Shown piece by piece: positions 1-8,900 of a stretch of 64,000 nt of DNA. The stretch covers positions 220,640-284,639 of the forward strand of contig NZ_JPXI01000031.1 of the NCBI RefSeq assembly GCF_000740675.1. The letters run 5' to 3'. Each line of letters begins with the position of its first letter. Position 1 is the stretch's first letter. The position numbers and the translations under genes are program-made. This DNA comes from Massilia sp. BSC265 (GTDB lineage Bacteria; Pseudomonadota; Gammaproteobacteria; Burkholderiales; Burkholderiaceae_D). The notes beneath the pieces are model-generated. The model did no database searches, was not told the DNA's origin, and saw only the letters and a program-made list of their open reading frames with translations.

Positions 1-1
1 C

Positions 2-421
2 GGCATGAAGCCGCGCCATGCGGAGCTGATCGCGTCCGGTATCGACGACGCGACCGTCGTTAGACTGGTCGACCGCTTCCTGATGTTCTACGTGCGCACT
101 GCGGGCCGCCTGCAGCGCACCAGCGTGTGGCGCGAGAACCTCGAGGGCGGCCTGGACTACCTGAAGCAGGTCGTGGTCGAGGACAAGCTGGGCATTGCGC
201 TTGAGCTGGAAGCGCAGATGCAGCACGTGGTCGACACCTATGCCTGCGAATGGAAGGAAGCCGTCACCAATCCGGAAGTGCGGCGCCGCTTCCGCCACTT
301 CGTCAACAGCGAGGCGGTCGACAGCAATGTCGTGTTCGTGCCGGAGCGCGGCCAGATTCGCCCGGCCAATCCCGAGGAACGGCGCGGCCGCGTCATCCCG
401 ATCGCCGCCAGCGCGGCCTGA
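2..421 (+). CDS. nirB: Nitrite reductase (NADH) large subunit, C-terminal fragment
   Basis: This frame is open from the left edge and ends with TGA at 419-421, so only the last 139 or so residues are visible. The full enzyme is a cytoplasmic siroheme/[4Fe-4S]/FAD protein of about 800-850 residues that reduces nitrite to ammonium with NADH. The visible part is the extreme C-terminal helical region (for example WRENLEGGLDYLKQVVVEDK), which lies after the siroheme-binding cysteines, so no catalytic motif can be checked here. The identity rests on this tail and on nirD starting 20 bases downstream. The internal ATG at 5 is not a start. It heads an operon with nirD, a FAD reductase and nitrate reductase. 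Confidence 0.9.
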   Translation, partial: GMKPRHAELIASGIDDATVVRLVDRFLMFYVRTAGRLQRTSVWRENLEGGLDYLKQVVVEDKLGIALELEAQMQHVVDTYACEWKEAVTNPEVRRRFRHFVNSEAVDSNVVFVPERGQIRPANPEERRGRVIPIAASAA

Positions 422-441
422 CCATCATTCAGGAGTAAGCC

Positions 442-789
442 ATGCACCGAGATCTGCAACTGCAAAACTGGACCGCCGTCTGCCTGCTGGACGACATCGT
501 CCCGGACACCGGCGTTTGCGCACTGCTGGACGGCCGCCAGGTGGCGGTGTTCCGCGTCGGCAGCCAGGAACCGCGCGTCTTCGCCATCGATAACTTCGAT
601 CCGAACGCGCAGGCCGCCGTGCTGTCGCGCGGCCTGGTCGGCAGCATCGGCGAGCGCATCGTCGTCGCCTCGCCCATCTACAAGCAGCATTTCGACCTCC
701 ACAGCGGCGAGTGCCTGGAAGCGCCCGAACACTCGGTGGCCAGCTACCCGGCCCGCGTGGAAGGAGGCAAGGTATGGATCGCACCGTAA
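442..789 (+). CDS. nirD: Nitrite reductase (NADH) small subunit NirD
   Basis: A 115-residue protein with the size and Rieske-like beta fold pattern of NirD, the small partner of NirB in assimilatory NADH-nitrite reductase. Typical NirD proteins lack a complete Rieske ligand set and none is seen here. Key stretches are DDIVPDTGVCALLDGRQVAV near residues 14-33 and SPIYKQHFDLHSGECL near 76-91. It begins 20 bases after the nirB stop, with GGAGT upstream of the ATG, and its last 16 bases overlap the next gene. The arrangement indicates one transcript and translational coupling. Confidence 0.93.
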   Translation: MHRDLQLQNWTAVCLLDDIVPDTGVCALLDGRQVAVFRVGSQEPRVFAIDNFDPNAQAAVLSRGLVGSIGERIVVASPIYKQHFDLHSGECLEAPEHSVASYPARVEGGKVWIAP

Positions 790-1997
790 AACAGAAGCTG
801 GTCGTCGTCGGCAACGGCATGGCCGGCATGCGCACCGTCGAAGAGCTGCTCAAGCTCGACGCCGCCATGTACGACATCACCGTGTTCGGCGCCGAGCCGC
901 GCGTCAACTACAACCGGATCATGCTCTCGCCGGTGCTGGCAGGCGAGAAGAAGGCCGACGATATCGTCCTGCACACCCGCGAATGGTATGTGGAGAACGG
1001 CATCGTACTGCACGCCGGCGACCCGGTGGTGGCGATCGACCGTTCGCGCCGCACCGTGCGTGCCCGCTCGGGCCTGGAAGTGGCCTACGACCGCCTGCTG
1101 CTGGCGACCGGTTCCAGCCCCTTCATCGTGCCGGTGCCGGGCGCCCAGCTCGCGGGCGTGGTGGGCTTTCGCGACCTGGACGACGTCGACGTGATGCTGG
1201 CCGCTGCCCGGCGCGGCGGCAATGCGGTCGTGATCGGCGGCGGCCTGCTCGGCCTGGAAGCGGCCAACGGCCTGCTGCGCCAGGGCATGGCCGTCACCGT
1301 CGTGCACCTGACCGGCAGCCTGATGAACCAGCAGCTCGACCCGCAGGCTGCACTGCTGCTGAAGCTGGCGCTGGAGCGGCGCGGCCTGCGCATCCTGCTC
1401 GGCGCGCAGACCCAGGCGATCCTGGGCGAAGGGAAGGTGGAAGCGGTGCGCTTCGCCGACGGCCTCGAAGTGCCCGCCGACCTGGTGGTGATGGCCGCGG
1501 GCGTGCGTCCGAACGTGGCGCTGGCGAAGGAAGCAGGCCTGCATGTCGAGCGCGCCATCGTGGTCGACGACACCCTGCAGACCTACGACCCGCGCGTGTA
1601 TGCCGTGGGCGAGTGCGTCCAGCACCGCAAGGCCACCTTCGGCCTGGTGGCGCCGATCTGGGACCAGGCGCGCGTGTGCGCGGCCCACCTGGCCGGGCTC
1701 GGGCACCGCCGCTACGTGCAGCAGGCCACCGCCACCAAGCTGAAGGTGACCGGCATCGACCTGTACTCGGCCGGCGACATCGTCGGCCTGGACGGCAGCG
1801 AAGACCTGGTGCTGCGCGACCGCCATGCCGGCGTGTACAAGCGCCTGGTGCTGGCGGGCAGCCGCGTCACCGGGGCGGTGCTGTACGGCGACGTGGCCGA
1901 CGGTCCCTGGTACTTCGACCTGATCCAACGCGGCACCGACATCTCGTCGATCCGCGACCGGCTGCTGTTCGGCCCCAGCCTGTGCGAGGCCGCCTGA
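774..1997 (+). CDS. NAD(P)/FAD-dependent oxidoreductase, NirB N-terminal-like
   Basis: A 407-residue pyridine-nucleotide-disulfide-type flavoprotein matching the N-terminal FAD/NADH half of NirB/NasB but with no siroheme domain. The FAD motif is VVVGNGMAGMRTVEEL (about residues 10-25), the NAD motif is VVIGGGLLGLEAANGL (about 150-165), and the second FAD segment is YAVGECVQHRK (about 278-288). The start is the ATG at 774 because AAGGAGG lies at 761-767, six bases before it; the frame stays open upstream but inside nirD. Its stop TGA overlaps the ATG of the nitrate reductase gene. By position it probably passes NADH electrons to that enzyme (inference). A role in nitrite reduction beside NirB is the alternative. 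Confidence 0.85.
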   Translation: MDRTVKQKLVVVGNGMAGMRTVEELLKLDAAMYDITVFGAEPRVNYNRIMLSPVLAGEKKADDIVLHTREWYVENGIVLHAGDPVVAIDRSRRTVRARSGLEVAYDRLLLATGSSPFIVPVPGAQLAGVVGFRDLDDVDVMLAAARRGGNAVVIGGGLLGLEAANGLLRQGMAVTVVHLTGSLMNQQLDPQAALLLKLALERRGLRILLGAQTQAILGEGKVEAVRFADGLEVPADLVVMAAGVRPNVALAKEAGLHVERAIVVDDTLQTYDPRVYAVGECVQHRKATFGLVAPIWDQARVCAAHLAGLGHRRYVQQATATKLKVTGIDLYSAGDIVGLDGSEDLVLRDRHAGVYKRLVLAGSRVTGAVLYGDVADGPWYFDLIQRGTDISSIRDRLLFGPSLCEAA

Positions 1998-4675
1998 TGG
2001 GTGCACCATTGATTCCGATCGCTAGTGCGGTCCGCACCACCTGCCCGTACTGCGGCGTTGGCTGCGGCATCAAGGCCACCCCGATGGCGGACGGCGCCCT
2101 GATCGAGGGCGACCCGGAGCACATGGCGAGCCGCGGCCGCCTGTGCGTGAAGGGTTCGGCGCTGGGCGAGACGCTCGGCCTGGACGGTCGCCTGCTGGCC
2201 CCTGCCATTCGCGAACACGGCAAGCTGCGCAGCGCCAGCTGGGAGGAGGCGATCGGCAAGATCGCCTCCGCGTTCGCTTCCATCATCGCCGAGCACGGCC
2301 CGGACGCCGTGGCCATGTACGTCTCCGGCCAGTTGCTCACCGAGGATTACTACGTCGCCAACAAGTTCATGAAAGGCTTTGTGGGCAGCGCCAACATCGA
2401 CACCAATTCGCGCCTGTGCATGTCGTCCGCCGTGGCGGGGCACAAGCGCGCCTTCGGCGAAGACCTGGTGTCCGGCTGCTACGAAGACTTCGAACTGGCC
2501 GACCTGGTCGTGCTGGTCGGCTCCAACACCGCCTGGTGCCACCCGACCCTGTTCCAGCGCATCACCAAGGCGAAGGAGGCGCGCCCAAACCTGCGCATCG
2601 TCGCCATCGATCCGCGCCGCACCGCGACCTGCGAACTGGCCGACCTGCACCTGCCGGTCAAGGCCGGCACCGACGTGTGGCTGTTCAACGGCCTGCTCAG
2701 CTACCTGGCGCGCAGCGGCGCGGCCGACGACGCTTTCGTTGCCGCCCATACCGCCGGCCTCGACGCTGCCCTGGCCGAAGCCGATGCCTGTGCCGGAATC
2801 GAGTTCGTGGCGCGCACCTGCGGCGTCGACCCACGCCTGCTCCTCGAGTTCTACGAAATGTTCGCTGCGACCGGCAAGGTGGTCACCGCCTTCTCGCAGG
2901 GCGTCAACCAGTCCTCCAGCGGCACGGACAAGGTCAACAGCATCATCAACTGCCACCTGCTCACCGGCCGGATCGGCAAGCCGGGCATGGGACCGTTCTC
3001 GCTGACCGGCCAGCCGAACGCGATGGGCGGCCGTGAAGTGGGCGGCCTGGCCAACATGCTGGCCAGCCATCTCGACCTGGACAAGCCGGCCCACCGCGAA
3101 GCCGTGCGCAGCTTCTGGGATGCGCCACGGATTGCCGAGAAGCCGGGCTTGAAAGCGGTCGAGCTGTTCCGCGCCATCGAATCTGGCCAGGTCAAGGCCG
3201 TGTGGATCATGGCGACCAATCCGGTGGTGAGCCTGCCCGACGCCGACCAGGTCAAGCGCGCCCTGGCGCGCTGCGGGCTGGTCGTGGTGTCGGACATGAG
3301 CGGCGACACCGACACGGCCAGGCTGGGGCACGTGCTGCTGCCGGCTCTGGGCTGGGGCGAGAAGGATGGCACGGTCACCAATTCCGAGCGCTGCATCTCG
3401 CGCCAGCGCGGCTTCCTCCCAAGGCCGGGCGAGGCGAGAAGCGACTGGCAGGCAATCTGCCAGGTCGCGCAGCGCATGGGTTTCCGCGGCTTCGATTACG
3501 CGGGCGTACACGAAATCTTCGACGAACATGCACGGCTGTCGGTGTGGCGTAATTCGGAAGAGGAGTTGCCGCGCGCATTCCGGATCGACGGCCTGGCCGG
3601 CATGGACCGCGCCGCCTACGATGCGCTCGAACCCGTGCAGTGGCCCGTCCTGCGCGGCGGCGAAGGATCGATGCGCCTGTTTGCCGATGCCCGTTTTTCG
3701 CATCCCGACGGCAGGGGGCGCTTCGTCGCGACGCCGCCACGGCTGCCTGCCCACGCTACCGACGGCGAATTTCCGCTGGCGCTGAACACCGGCCGGCTGC
3801 GCGACCAGTGGCATACCATGACCCGCACCGGCAAGTCGCCGCGCCTGGCCAGCCATTCGCCCGAACCTTTCGTCGACCTGCACCCGCACGACGCCTTGAC
3901 GAGCGGCGTGCGCGAGGGCGAACTGGCGCGCGTCACAAGCCGCTGGGGCGCGATGGTGGCGCGGGTGGCGCACAGCGGCGGCATCGCGCGCGGCGCCGCC
4001 TTCATCCCGATCCACTGGAACGGCCAGACCGCCTCGGATGCGCGCGTCGGCGCCGTGGTCAACCCGGAAGTCGACCCGGTGTCGGGCGAACCGGAATTCA
4101 AGCACACCCCGGTGCGCGTCGAACCCTTCGGCGTGGCCTGGCATGGCTTCATCCTGAGCAGGGAGGAGCTGGACCTGGAACGGGTCGCCAACTGGACGCG
4201 CATACGCGGGGCAGGTTTCAAGCGCTACGAACTCGGCGGCCGCGAGCCGGTTGCGCCGGACTGGGCACGTACGCTGTTGGGGGCGGACGAGGAAGCGGAC
4301 TGGATCGAATACGAGGACAAGGCCGAGGGCATGCTGCGCTGCGCCCTGCTGGTCGAAGGCCGCCTGCAGGCATGCCTGTTCGTGTCGCGTCGTCCGGACC
4401 TGCCGGCCCGGACCTGGCTGGGCGGCCTGTTTGCGCAGGACGTCCTGTCGGCGAAGGAGCGCGCCACATTGCTGGCCGGGCGTGCCCCGCAGCAGGGAGC
4501 GGATCCCGGTCCGACCGTGTGCTCGTGCTTCGGGGTAGGGCGCAACACGATCCGCAAGGCCATCCGCGAGCACGGCCTGGCAGACGCCGCAGCCGTCACC
4601 GCCTGCGTACGGGCGGGCGGCAACTGCGGCTCCTGCCTGCCCGAGATTCGCCAACTGCTGGCGGAGCCTTTCTAG
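1997..4675 (+). CDS. nasA: Assimilatory nitrate reductase catalytic subunit with C-terminal BFD-like [2Fe-2S] domain
   Basis: An 892-residue cytoplasmic molybdopterin enzyme of the NasA/NarB type that reduces nitrate to nitrite. The N-terminal [4Fe-4S] ligands are C16, C19, C23 and C50 (TCPYCGVGCG ... GRLCVKG). A cysteine in NSRLCMSS near residue 140 is the probable Mo ligand. The dinucleotide-binding region is in the C-terminal third (TGRLRDQWHTMTRTGKSPRL). The last 60 or so residues carry a bacterioferritin-associated-ferredoxin-like motif, CSC ... GNCGSC, an electron-entry domain found in NasA but not in plant-type NarB. No signal peptide is present. The ATG overlaps the preceding TGA, and the stop TAG shares the CTAG at 4672-4675 with the convergent hydrolase gene. 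Confidence 0.95.
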   Translation: MGAPLIPIASAVRTTCPYCGVGCGIKATPMADGALIEGDPEHMASRGRLCVKGSALGETLGLDGRLLAPAIREHGKLRSASWEEAIGKIASAFASIIAEHGPDAVAMYVSGQLLTEDYYVANKFMKGFVGSANIDTNSRLCMSSAVAGHKRAFGEDLVSGCYEDFELADLVVLVGSNTAWCHPTLFQRITKAKEARPNLRIVAIDPRRTATCELADLHLPVKAGTDVWLFNGLLSYLARSGAADDAFVAAHTAGLDAALAEADACAGIEFVARTCGVDPRLLLEFYEMFAATGKVVTAFSQGVNQSSSGTDKVNSIINCHLLTGRIGKPGMGPFSLTGQPNAMGGREVGGLANMLASHLDLDKPAHREAVRSFWDAPRIAEKPGLKAVELFRAIESGQVKAVWIMATNPVVSLPDADQVKRALARCGLVVVSDMSGDTDTARLGHVLLPALGWGEKDGTVTNSERCISRQRGFLPRPGEARSDWQAICQVAQRMGFRGFDYAGVHEIFDEHARLSVWRNSEEELPRAFRIDGLAGMDRAAYDALEPVQWPVLRGGEGSMRLFADARFSHPDGRGRFVATPPRLPAHATDGEFPLALNTGRLRDQWHTMTRTGKSPRLASHSPEPFVDLHPHDALTSGVREGELARVTSRWGAMVARVAHSGGIARGAAFIPIHWNGQTASDARVGAVVNPEVDPVSGEPEFKHTPVRVEPFGVAWHGFILSREELDLERVANWTRIRGAGFKRYELGGREPVAPDWARTLLGADEEADWIEYEDKAEGMLRCALLVEGRLQACLFVSRRPDLPARTWLGGLFAQDVLSAKERATLLAGRAPQQGADPGPTVCSCFGVGRNTIRKAIREHGLADAAAVTACVRAGGNCGSCLPEIRQLLAEPF

Positions 4676-5388
4676 ACGCTCGGACGCAGGGTGCGCGCGA
4701 AGAAAGCGTCGGTGCGGCTGTTGGCGAGTTTCGCGTCGGCGTCGTGGTAGTGGTTGCCGCCGGGACGGGCGAAAGCGTGGTTCCGGCCCGGATAGACGTA
4801 CAGCTCGACGTTGTCCTTCTGTTCCAGGGCCGAGCGGATCTTCGCCTGCGCTTCCCGGTCGATGAACTCGTCCTCACCGGCCAGGTGGTAGAGCAGGGGC
4901 GCGCGGATCCTGTCGGCCTCGTCGAGGTACTGGTCGGTGCCGCCGCCGTAGTAGGCGGCAAAGGCATCGCCGTCAGTGCGGGCCGCGCTCAGGAAGGTCA
5001 TCAGGCCACCCAGGCAATAGCCGGTGACGCCGACCTTGCCGTTGGACCCCTCCATGCTGCGCGCCTGCTTGATCAGCAGGGCGATGTCGTCCACGCCCTT
5101 GTCGCGGTCATAGGCCTTGTACAGGGCAAAGGCCTTGCCCCAGTCGCCCTCGACCGATTCGTCGAGGAAGACGCCGGATTCAGTGCGCCAGAACAGGTCG
5201 GGACAGACGGCGATGAAGCCCCTGGCCGCGTAGTCGTCGGCGATGCTGCGGATGCCGGCATTCACGCCGAAGATTTCCTGGATGATGATGACGACGGGCG
5301 CAGTGGGAGACTGGCCCGGCGCGGCAGGGCGGGCGACGTAACAGGCGAAACTGCCGTCGGTGGTCTGCACCTGGATTTGTCCGGTCAT
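4672..5388 (-). CDS. Dienelactone hydrolase family protein (carboxymethylenebutenolidase-like)
   Basis: A 238-residue alpha/beta hydrolase with the complete dienelactone-hydrolase triad: C125 in GYCLGG, D173 in LAGEDEF and H204 in GRNHAFA. The early motif IIIQEIFGVN is also diagnostic of this family. It has no signal peptide, so it is cytoplasmic. Classical members open the lactone ring of dienelactones in chloroaromatic degradation, but no such pathway genes are nearby and many family members are general esterases, so the substrate is unknown. It is monocistronic and convergent with nasA, overlapping it by four bases. The start ATG is preceded by AAGGATC. Confidence 0.92.
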   Translation of the reverse strand: MTGQIQVQTTDGSFACYVARPAAPGQSPTAPVVIIIQEIFGVNAGIRSIADDYAARGFIAVCPDLFWRTESGVFLDESVEGDWGKAFALYKAYDRDKGVDDIALLIKQARSMEGSNGKVGVTGYCLGGLMTFLSAARTDGDAFAAYYGGGTDQYLDEADRIRAPLLYHLAGEDEFIDREAQAKIRSALEQKDNVELYVYPGRNHAFARPGGNHYHDADAKLANSRTDAFFARTLRPSV

Positions 5389-5526
5389 GAAGATCCTTTC
5401 GAAGCCGTGGCGCCCGAATTGTGCGCGGGTGGCGCAGCAGGGACCGCGGGCGGTCCGGTCCTGCGTCCACCATCATAGCGGGTATAGAGCCGGCGCCGCG
5501 CCGCCCAAGGTGCTGCCAATGGAATA

Positions 5527-7140
5527 TCAGGCCTGCACGACGCGTACTTCATTCTGGCCCAGTAAGGGACGCGCGGCAACCTGCAGCGCCGCTTGTCGGT
5601 CGAGCTTGAACAGGTCGACGGCTTCGGTGAGCTTGACAGCCTGGCTCTGCAGGGATTCGGCCGCGGCCGCCGCTTCCTCCACCAGGGCCGCGTTCTGCTG
5701 GGTCACAGCATCCATTTGGCCGATCGCGCCATTTACCTGCTCGATGCCGGACGTCTGCTCCTGGCTGGCGGACGCGATCTCGGCCATGATGTCGGTGACG
5801 CGCTGAATCGAACTGACCACCTGTTCCATGGTGGTTCCGGCTTGGTCGACCAGCCTGGTGCCGGCCTCGACCTTGCTGACCGAATCGTCGATGAGGCTTT
5901 TGATCTCCTTTGCGGCCGCGGCCGAGCGCTGAGCCAGCGTACGTACTTCGCTTGCGACCACAGCGAAGCCCCGCCCCTGTTCGCCCGCACGTGCCGCCTC
6001 CACCGCCGCATTCAGGGCCAGGATATTGGTCTGGAAGGCGATGCTGTCGATAACGCCGATGATGTCGACGATTTTCCTTGAAGACGCATCGATCGAACCC
6101 ATGGTCTGGACCACCTGCGCGACCACCTGGCCGCCTTGCGAAGCCACGCCCGATGCCGCGATGGACAGCTCGTTGGCCTGGCGCGCATTGTTCGCGTTCT
6201 GGCGCACGGTGTCGGTGAGATGTGCCATCGACGCTGCGGTTTCCTCCAGCGAGGCTGCCTGCTGTTCAGTGCGTGCGGACAGGTCAAGGTTGCCGGCGGC
6301 AATTTCTGCGGCCGCGAGGTGGATGGATGAGGTACCGCCGCGCACTTCGCCAACGATGCGCGTCAGACTGTCGTTCATGTGACGCAGCGCGCGCAGCAGG
6401 GCGCCGGTTTCGTCCTTGGTACGCGCGTCGAAGCGGTGCGTCAGGTCGCCGCTGGCGACGGTCTCGGCCACGGTGACGGCTTGGCGGATCGGCGCGACAA
6501 TGCTGCGGGTAAGCAGCCACGCCATGACAAAACCGACGATGACGATGACGCCTGCGAACAGGATGACCAAGTTCCTGGTCTGCACCTGAATTTCCTGGAT
6601 GGCGGCGCCCTGGGCATCCATGTTCCGGTGCTGCATGACGACCAGTTGGTCGAGCAGGTCCTGATAGGTTTTTGCCGCCGGCAAATAGACATCATTGATC
6701 AGCTTTAAGGCTGCTTCATGTTGCCCCTCGGCCTTGGCCATCTCCGCAGCGGTGGTCGCATCCTTGTAGACCTTGCGCTGGTCGACGATCTTTTGGTACA
6801 GCGACTGTTCCGCAGGGGTGTCCAGCAGGGGCTTGATCATATTGATGAGCTCGGTTGACCTGCCGCTGGTTGTTGCCGCATCGTCCTTAAAAAAGGTCTT
6901 GAGGCTGTCGTCACTGCTCTTGATGATGGCTGTCGTGCGGCGGATCGCCCCGAACACTTGTTTATTCCACTCCACAATCATGCGTTCTTTCTTCAACGGT
7001 AGTGCCATCGCCTCCGTCGATGCGGCGACCATACTCAGGCGCCATAGGCTGAAGCCGGCACAAGCCGTTGCCATCGCCAGAATCAGCGCAAATCCGACGC
7101 CGAGGCGCCTGCCGATATTCATGTTCACAATCCAATTCAC
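5527..7140 (-). CDS. Methyl-accepting chemotaxis protein
   Basis: A 537-residue transmembrane chemoreceptor. TM1 is at about residues 11-32, followed by a periplasmic four-helix-bundle sensor (about 40-188), TM2 at 190-210 ([20 protein letters not shown]), a HAMP domain at about 211-265 and the cytoplasmic signalling helices. The hairpin tip [20 protein letters not shown] is intact. The C-terminus ends VRVVQA, so it lacks the NWETF-type CheR-tethering pentapeptide. The first codon is GTG at 7140 with AGAGGAG six bases upstream; the in-frame ATG at 7122 is the alternative. No chemotaxis or flagellar gene is adjacent, so this is an orphan receptor with unknown ligand. Confidence 0.95.
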   Translation of the reverse strand: MNWIVNMNIGRRLGVGFALILAMATACAGFSLWRLSMVAASTEAMALPLKKERMIVEWNKQVFGAIRRTTAIIKSSDDSLKTFFKDDAATTSGRSTELINMIKPLLDTPAEQSLYQKIVDQRKVYKDATTAAEMAKAEGQHEAALKLINDVYLPAAKTYQDLLDQLVVMQHRNMDAQGAAIQEIQVQTRNLVILFAGVIVIVGFVMAWLLTRSIVAPIRQAVTVAETVASGDLTHRFDARTKDETGALLRALRHMNDSLTRIVGEVRGGTSSIHLAAAEIAAGNLDLSARTEQQAASLEETAASMAHLTDTVRQNANNARQANELSIAASGVASQGGQVVAQVVQTMGSIDASSRKIVDIIGVIDSIAFQTNILALNAAVEAARAGEQGRGFAVVASEVRTLAQRSAAAAKEIKSLIDDSVSKVEAGTRLVDQAGTTMEQVVSSIQRVTDIMAEIASASQEQTSGIEQVNGAIGQMDAVTQQNAALVEEAAAAAESLQSQAVKLTEAVDLFKLDRQAALQVAARPLLGQNEVRVVQA

Positions 7141-7490
7141 CAGCTGCTCCTCTTGGTCGACTCAAATGAGCGGCATTCTATCTTTCTGAAAGCAAAAAAT
7201 AATTTCAATGTGGAAAATACGTACCGACTTGGTGCGGAGCGGCAACACCCAGGCCAATGGATGGCCCCTGCCGGTGCGAGCGGTGTCGATGGCGCCAGCG
7301 CGCCTGCCCTGGGAATTGCAGGGCATGGCAAGACGATTGGGCGTTGAAGAGATCGGCGGCGCGGGAAGGGCGGATGGCCCTGGAGACGCAAGCGCTTTTG
7401 CCGTACTGATGAGGGGAGACTGGTTGCCGATCTGGCGCAGGAAGGCACAAAGCAAAACAGCGAGTCGAGGACTCGCTGTTCTTGAATTCG
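7141..7490. other. 350-base intergenic region between chemoreceptor and tRNA-Pro
   Basis: It holds the 5' region of the chemoreceptor (AT-rich at 7180-7230) and the tRNA-Pro terminator (7456-7480). No convincing protein gene is seen. Several overlapping ORFs of 60-110 codons have no ribosome-binding site or family resemblance. I looked for a sigma-28 chemotaxis promoter upstream of the chemoreceptor and found no acceptable -35/-10 pair. Confidence 0.6.
7456..7480 (-). terminator. Rho-independent terminator of tRNA-Pro
   Basis: A perfect 10-base inverted repeat, AACAGCGAGT (7456-7465) and ACTCGCTGTT (7471-7480), with a five-base loop. It lies 11 bases past the tRNA 3' end. Read on the minus strand, the stem is followed by TTTTGCTTTG. 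Confidence 0.8.
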
Positions 7491-7567
7491 TGGTCGGGGT
7501 GAGAGGATTCGAACCTCCGGCCTCTACGTCCCGAACGTAGCGCTCTACCGGGCTAAGCTACACCCCG
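7491..7567 (-). tRNA. tRNA-Pro (anticodon CGG)
   Basis: A complete 77-base cloverleaf on the minus strand. The acceptor arm pairs CGGGGTG with CACCCCG, followed by discriminator A and an encoded CCA (TGG at 7491-7493 on the plus strand). The anticodon stem pairs CTACG with CGTAG around the loop TTCGGGA, giving anticodon CGG. The T arm contains GGTTCGAATCC. The gene stands alone, has its own promoter overlapping the ispB stop and its own terminator, and decodes CCG, a common codon in this GC-rich genome. Confidence 0.97.
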
Positions 7568-7607
7568 ACTGTTTGAGATTCCGTTTCCGAAATCTCGGGA
7601 AGGCATT

Positions 7608-7636
7608 ACTATAGTCGGCTCAATGGTTCCTGTCAA
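7608..7636 (-). promoter_or_regulatory. Sigma-70 promoter of tRNA-Pro overlapping the ispB stop codon
   Basis: On the minus strand a perfect -35 TTGACA (7636-7631) and a -10 TATAGT (7613-7608) are separated by exactly 17 bases. The -35 lies inside the ispB coding region and the spacer covers its TGA stop (7620-7622). The leader to the mature tRNA 5' end would be about 35 bases. Confidence 0.8.
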
Positions 7637-8606
7637 CAGCGAAACTGCAGAGCTGCTGCAGGCTTGCCTTGTAGACGCTCTCCGGCAGGCTTGATATCGC
7701 CTCGGCCGCGCGCCTGGCAGCCTGTTCCGCTTGCTGGCGGGTGTAGTCCAGTGCGCCGCTCGAGGTCACGGCGGCCAGCACCGCCTCGAACTGTTCTTCG
7801 TCGCCGTGCTCGATGCAGCTGCGCACCAGCTGGCGCTGTTGTTCGGTGCCGTTTTCCATCAGCCAGATCAGCGGCAGGGTAGGCTTGCCTTCGCGCAAAT
7901 CATCGCCCAGGTTCTTGCCGATCTCGGCGGCGTCGCCGGCGTAGTCCAGCACATCGTCGATCAGCTGGAACGCCGTGCCGAGCGAGCGGCCGTATTCGCC
8001 GGCCGCGGCGATCTGCTCGTCGCTGGCGCCACCCACCAGCGCGCCCAGCTCGGCGGCCGCCTCGAACAGCTTGGCGGTCTTGGAGCGGATCACTTTCAGG
8101 TAGCTTTCATGCGTGACGTCCGGGTCGTGCATGTTCAGCAGTTGCAGCACTTCGCCTTCGGCGATCACGTTGGTGGCGTCGGACAGGATGCGCATCACGC
8201 GCATGTCGTCGAGGCTGACCATCATCTGGAACGAGCGCGAATATAAAAAGTCGCCGACCAGCACCGAGGCGGCGTTGCCGAACAGGGCATTGGCGGTCTG
8301 GCGGCCGCGGCGCATCGAGGATTCGTCGACCACGTCGTCGTGCAGCAGCGTCGCGGTGTGGATGAATTCGACCACCGCCGCCAATTCGTGGTGGGCGGTA
8401 CCCTTGTAGTTATAGGCATTGGCCAGCAGCAGCACCAGCACCGGCCGGATCCGCTTGCCGCCCGCGCTGATGATGTACTCGGCGATCTGGTTCACCAGGC
8501 TCACTTCCGAGTGCAGCCGCTGTCGGATCACCGCGTTCACGGCCTCCATGTCGGTGGCGATCGATTGGGCGATGTTGTTCTGGGCGTGTTGGGTAGCGGC
8601 TGACAA
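7620..8606 (-). CDS. ispB: Octaprenyl diphosphate synthase (polyprenyl synthetase)
   Basis: A trans-isoprenyl diphosphate synthase that builds the ubiquinone side chain. Both aspartate-rich motifs are clear, LLHDDVVDESSMRRG and LIDDVLDYAGD, along with the substrate-binding GGKRIRP. The frame is open to 8786, but the upstream part is low-complexity, non-family sequence. I place the start at the TTG at 8606 (MSAATQHAQ...), giving 328 residues like known IspB proteins; the ATG at 8549 (309 residues) is the fallback. It diverges from rplU, the same arrangement as in E. coli (ispB/rplU-rpmA-obgE). A TATAAT at 8655-8650 may be its -10 element. Confidence 0.93.
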   Translation of the reverse strand: MSAATQHAQNNIAQSIATDMEAVNAVIRQRLHSEVSLVNQIAEYIISAGGKRIRPVLVLLLANAYNYKGTAHHELAAVVEFIHTATLLHDDVVDESSMRRGRQTANALFGNAASVLVGDFLYSRSFQMMVSLDDMRVMRILSDATNVIAEGEVLQLLNMHDPDVTHESYLKVIRSKTAKLFEAAAELGALVGGASDEQIAAAGEYGRSLGTAFQLIDDVLDYAGDAAEIGKNLGDDLREGKPTLPLIWLMENGTEQQRQLVRSCIEHGDEEQFEAVLAAVTSSGALDYTRQQAEQAARRAAEAISSLPESVYKASLQQLCSFAVDRNH

Positions 8607-8792
8607 GGCGAACCTGCAATAAACAGTGAGTATTCGGTTAAGTGCGGCGATTATACGACATGCAAGGGGAGAGCGTCCCACTGATGACTCCCTGGGACTC
8701 CCTGGCGAGCCGAAGTGGCCAGGCCGCGTGTCGCCCGAGGCTTGGCATTGCGTTAAGCGAGCAACACGTCCCGCCGAAATCGTCAAGGTCTT

Positions 8793-8821
8793 TTGACGCG
8801 CTGCAGCGAGTTATGTATAAT
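8793..8821 (+). promoter_or_regulatory. Sigma-70 promoter of rplU-rpmA-obgE
   Basis: TTGACG (8793-8798) and a perfect TATAAT (8816-8821) are separated by 17 bases. Transcription would start near 8828, leaving a leader of about 70 bases before rplU. This is the strongest promoter match seen in the window, as expected for ribosomal protein genes. Confidence 0.85.
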
Positions 8822-8900
8822 CGCCTGTTCCCCGGCTTCCTAACAGTTCAGCGTCTCGACGCCGGTGGGAATCTTTTAAACATTTGATGAGGTTTCAATC

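Noticed and set aside
983..1996. 338-codon upstream extension of the nitrate reductase frame
   Set aside because: It lies inside the FAD reductase gene, is low-complexity and arginine-rich, and the true start (TGATG overlap at 1995-1999) is followed directly by the family's cysteine motif.
7141..7230. Possible sigma-28 promoter for the chemoreceptor
   Set aside because: A GCCGCTCA resembling the -10 exists, but no TAAA-like -35 lies at the required distance.
7208..7540. 110-codon plus-strand frame crossing the tRNA-Pro gene
   Set aside because: It runs through the tRNA and its terminator on the opposite strand and has no ribosome-binding site or domain.
8607..8786. 60-codon N-terminal extension of ispB
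   Set aside because: It is not homologous in appearance to IspB N-termini and would cover the candidate ispB -10 element at 8655-8650.
8642..8887. 81-codon frame in the ispB-rplU intergenic region
   Set aside because: It spans the strong rplU promoter and resembles nothing; the region is regulatory.
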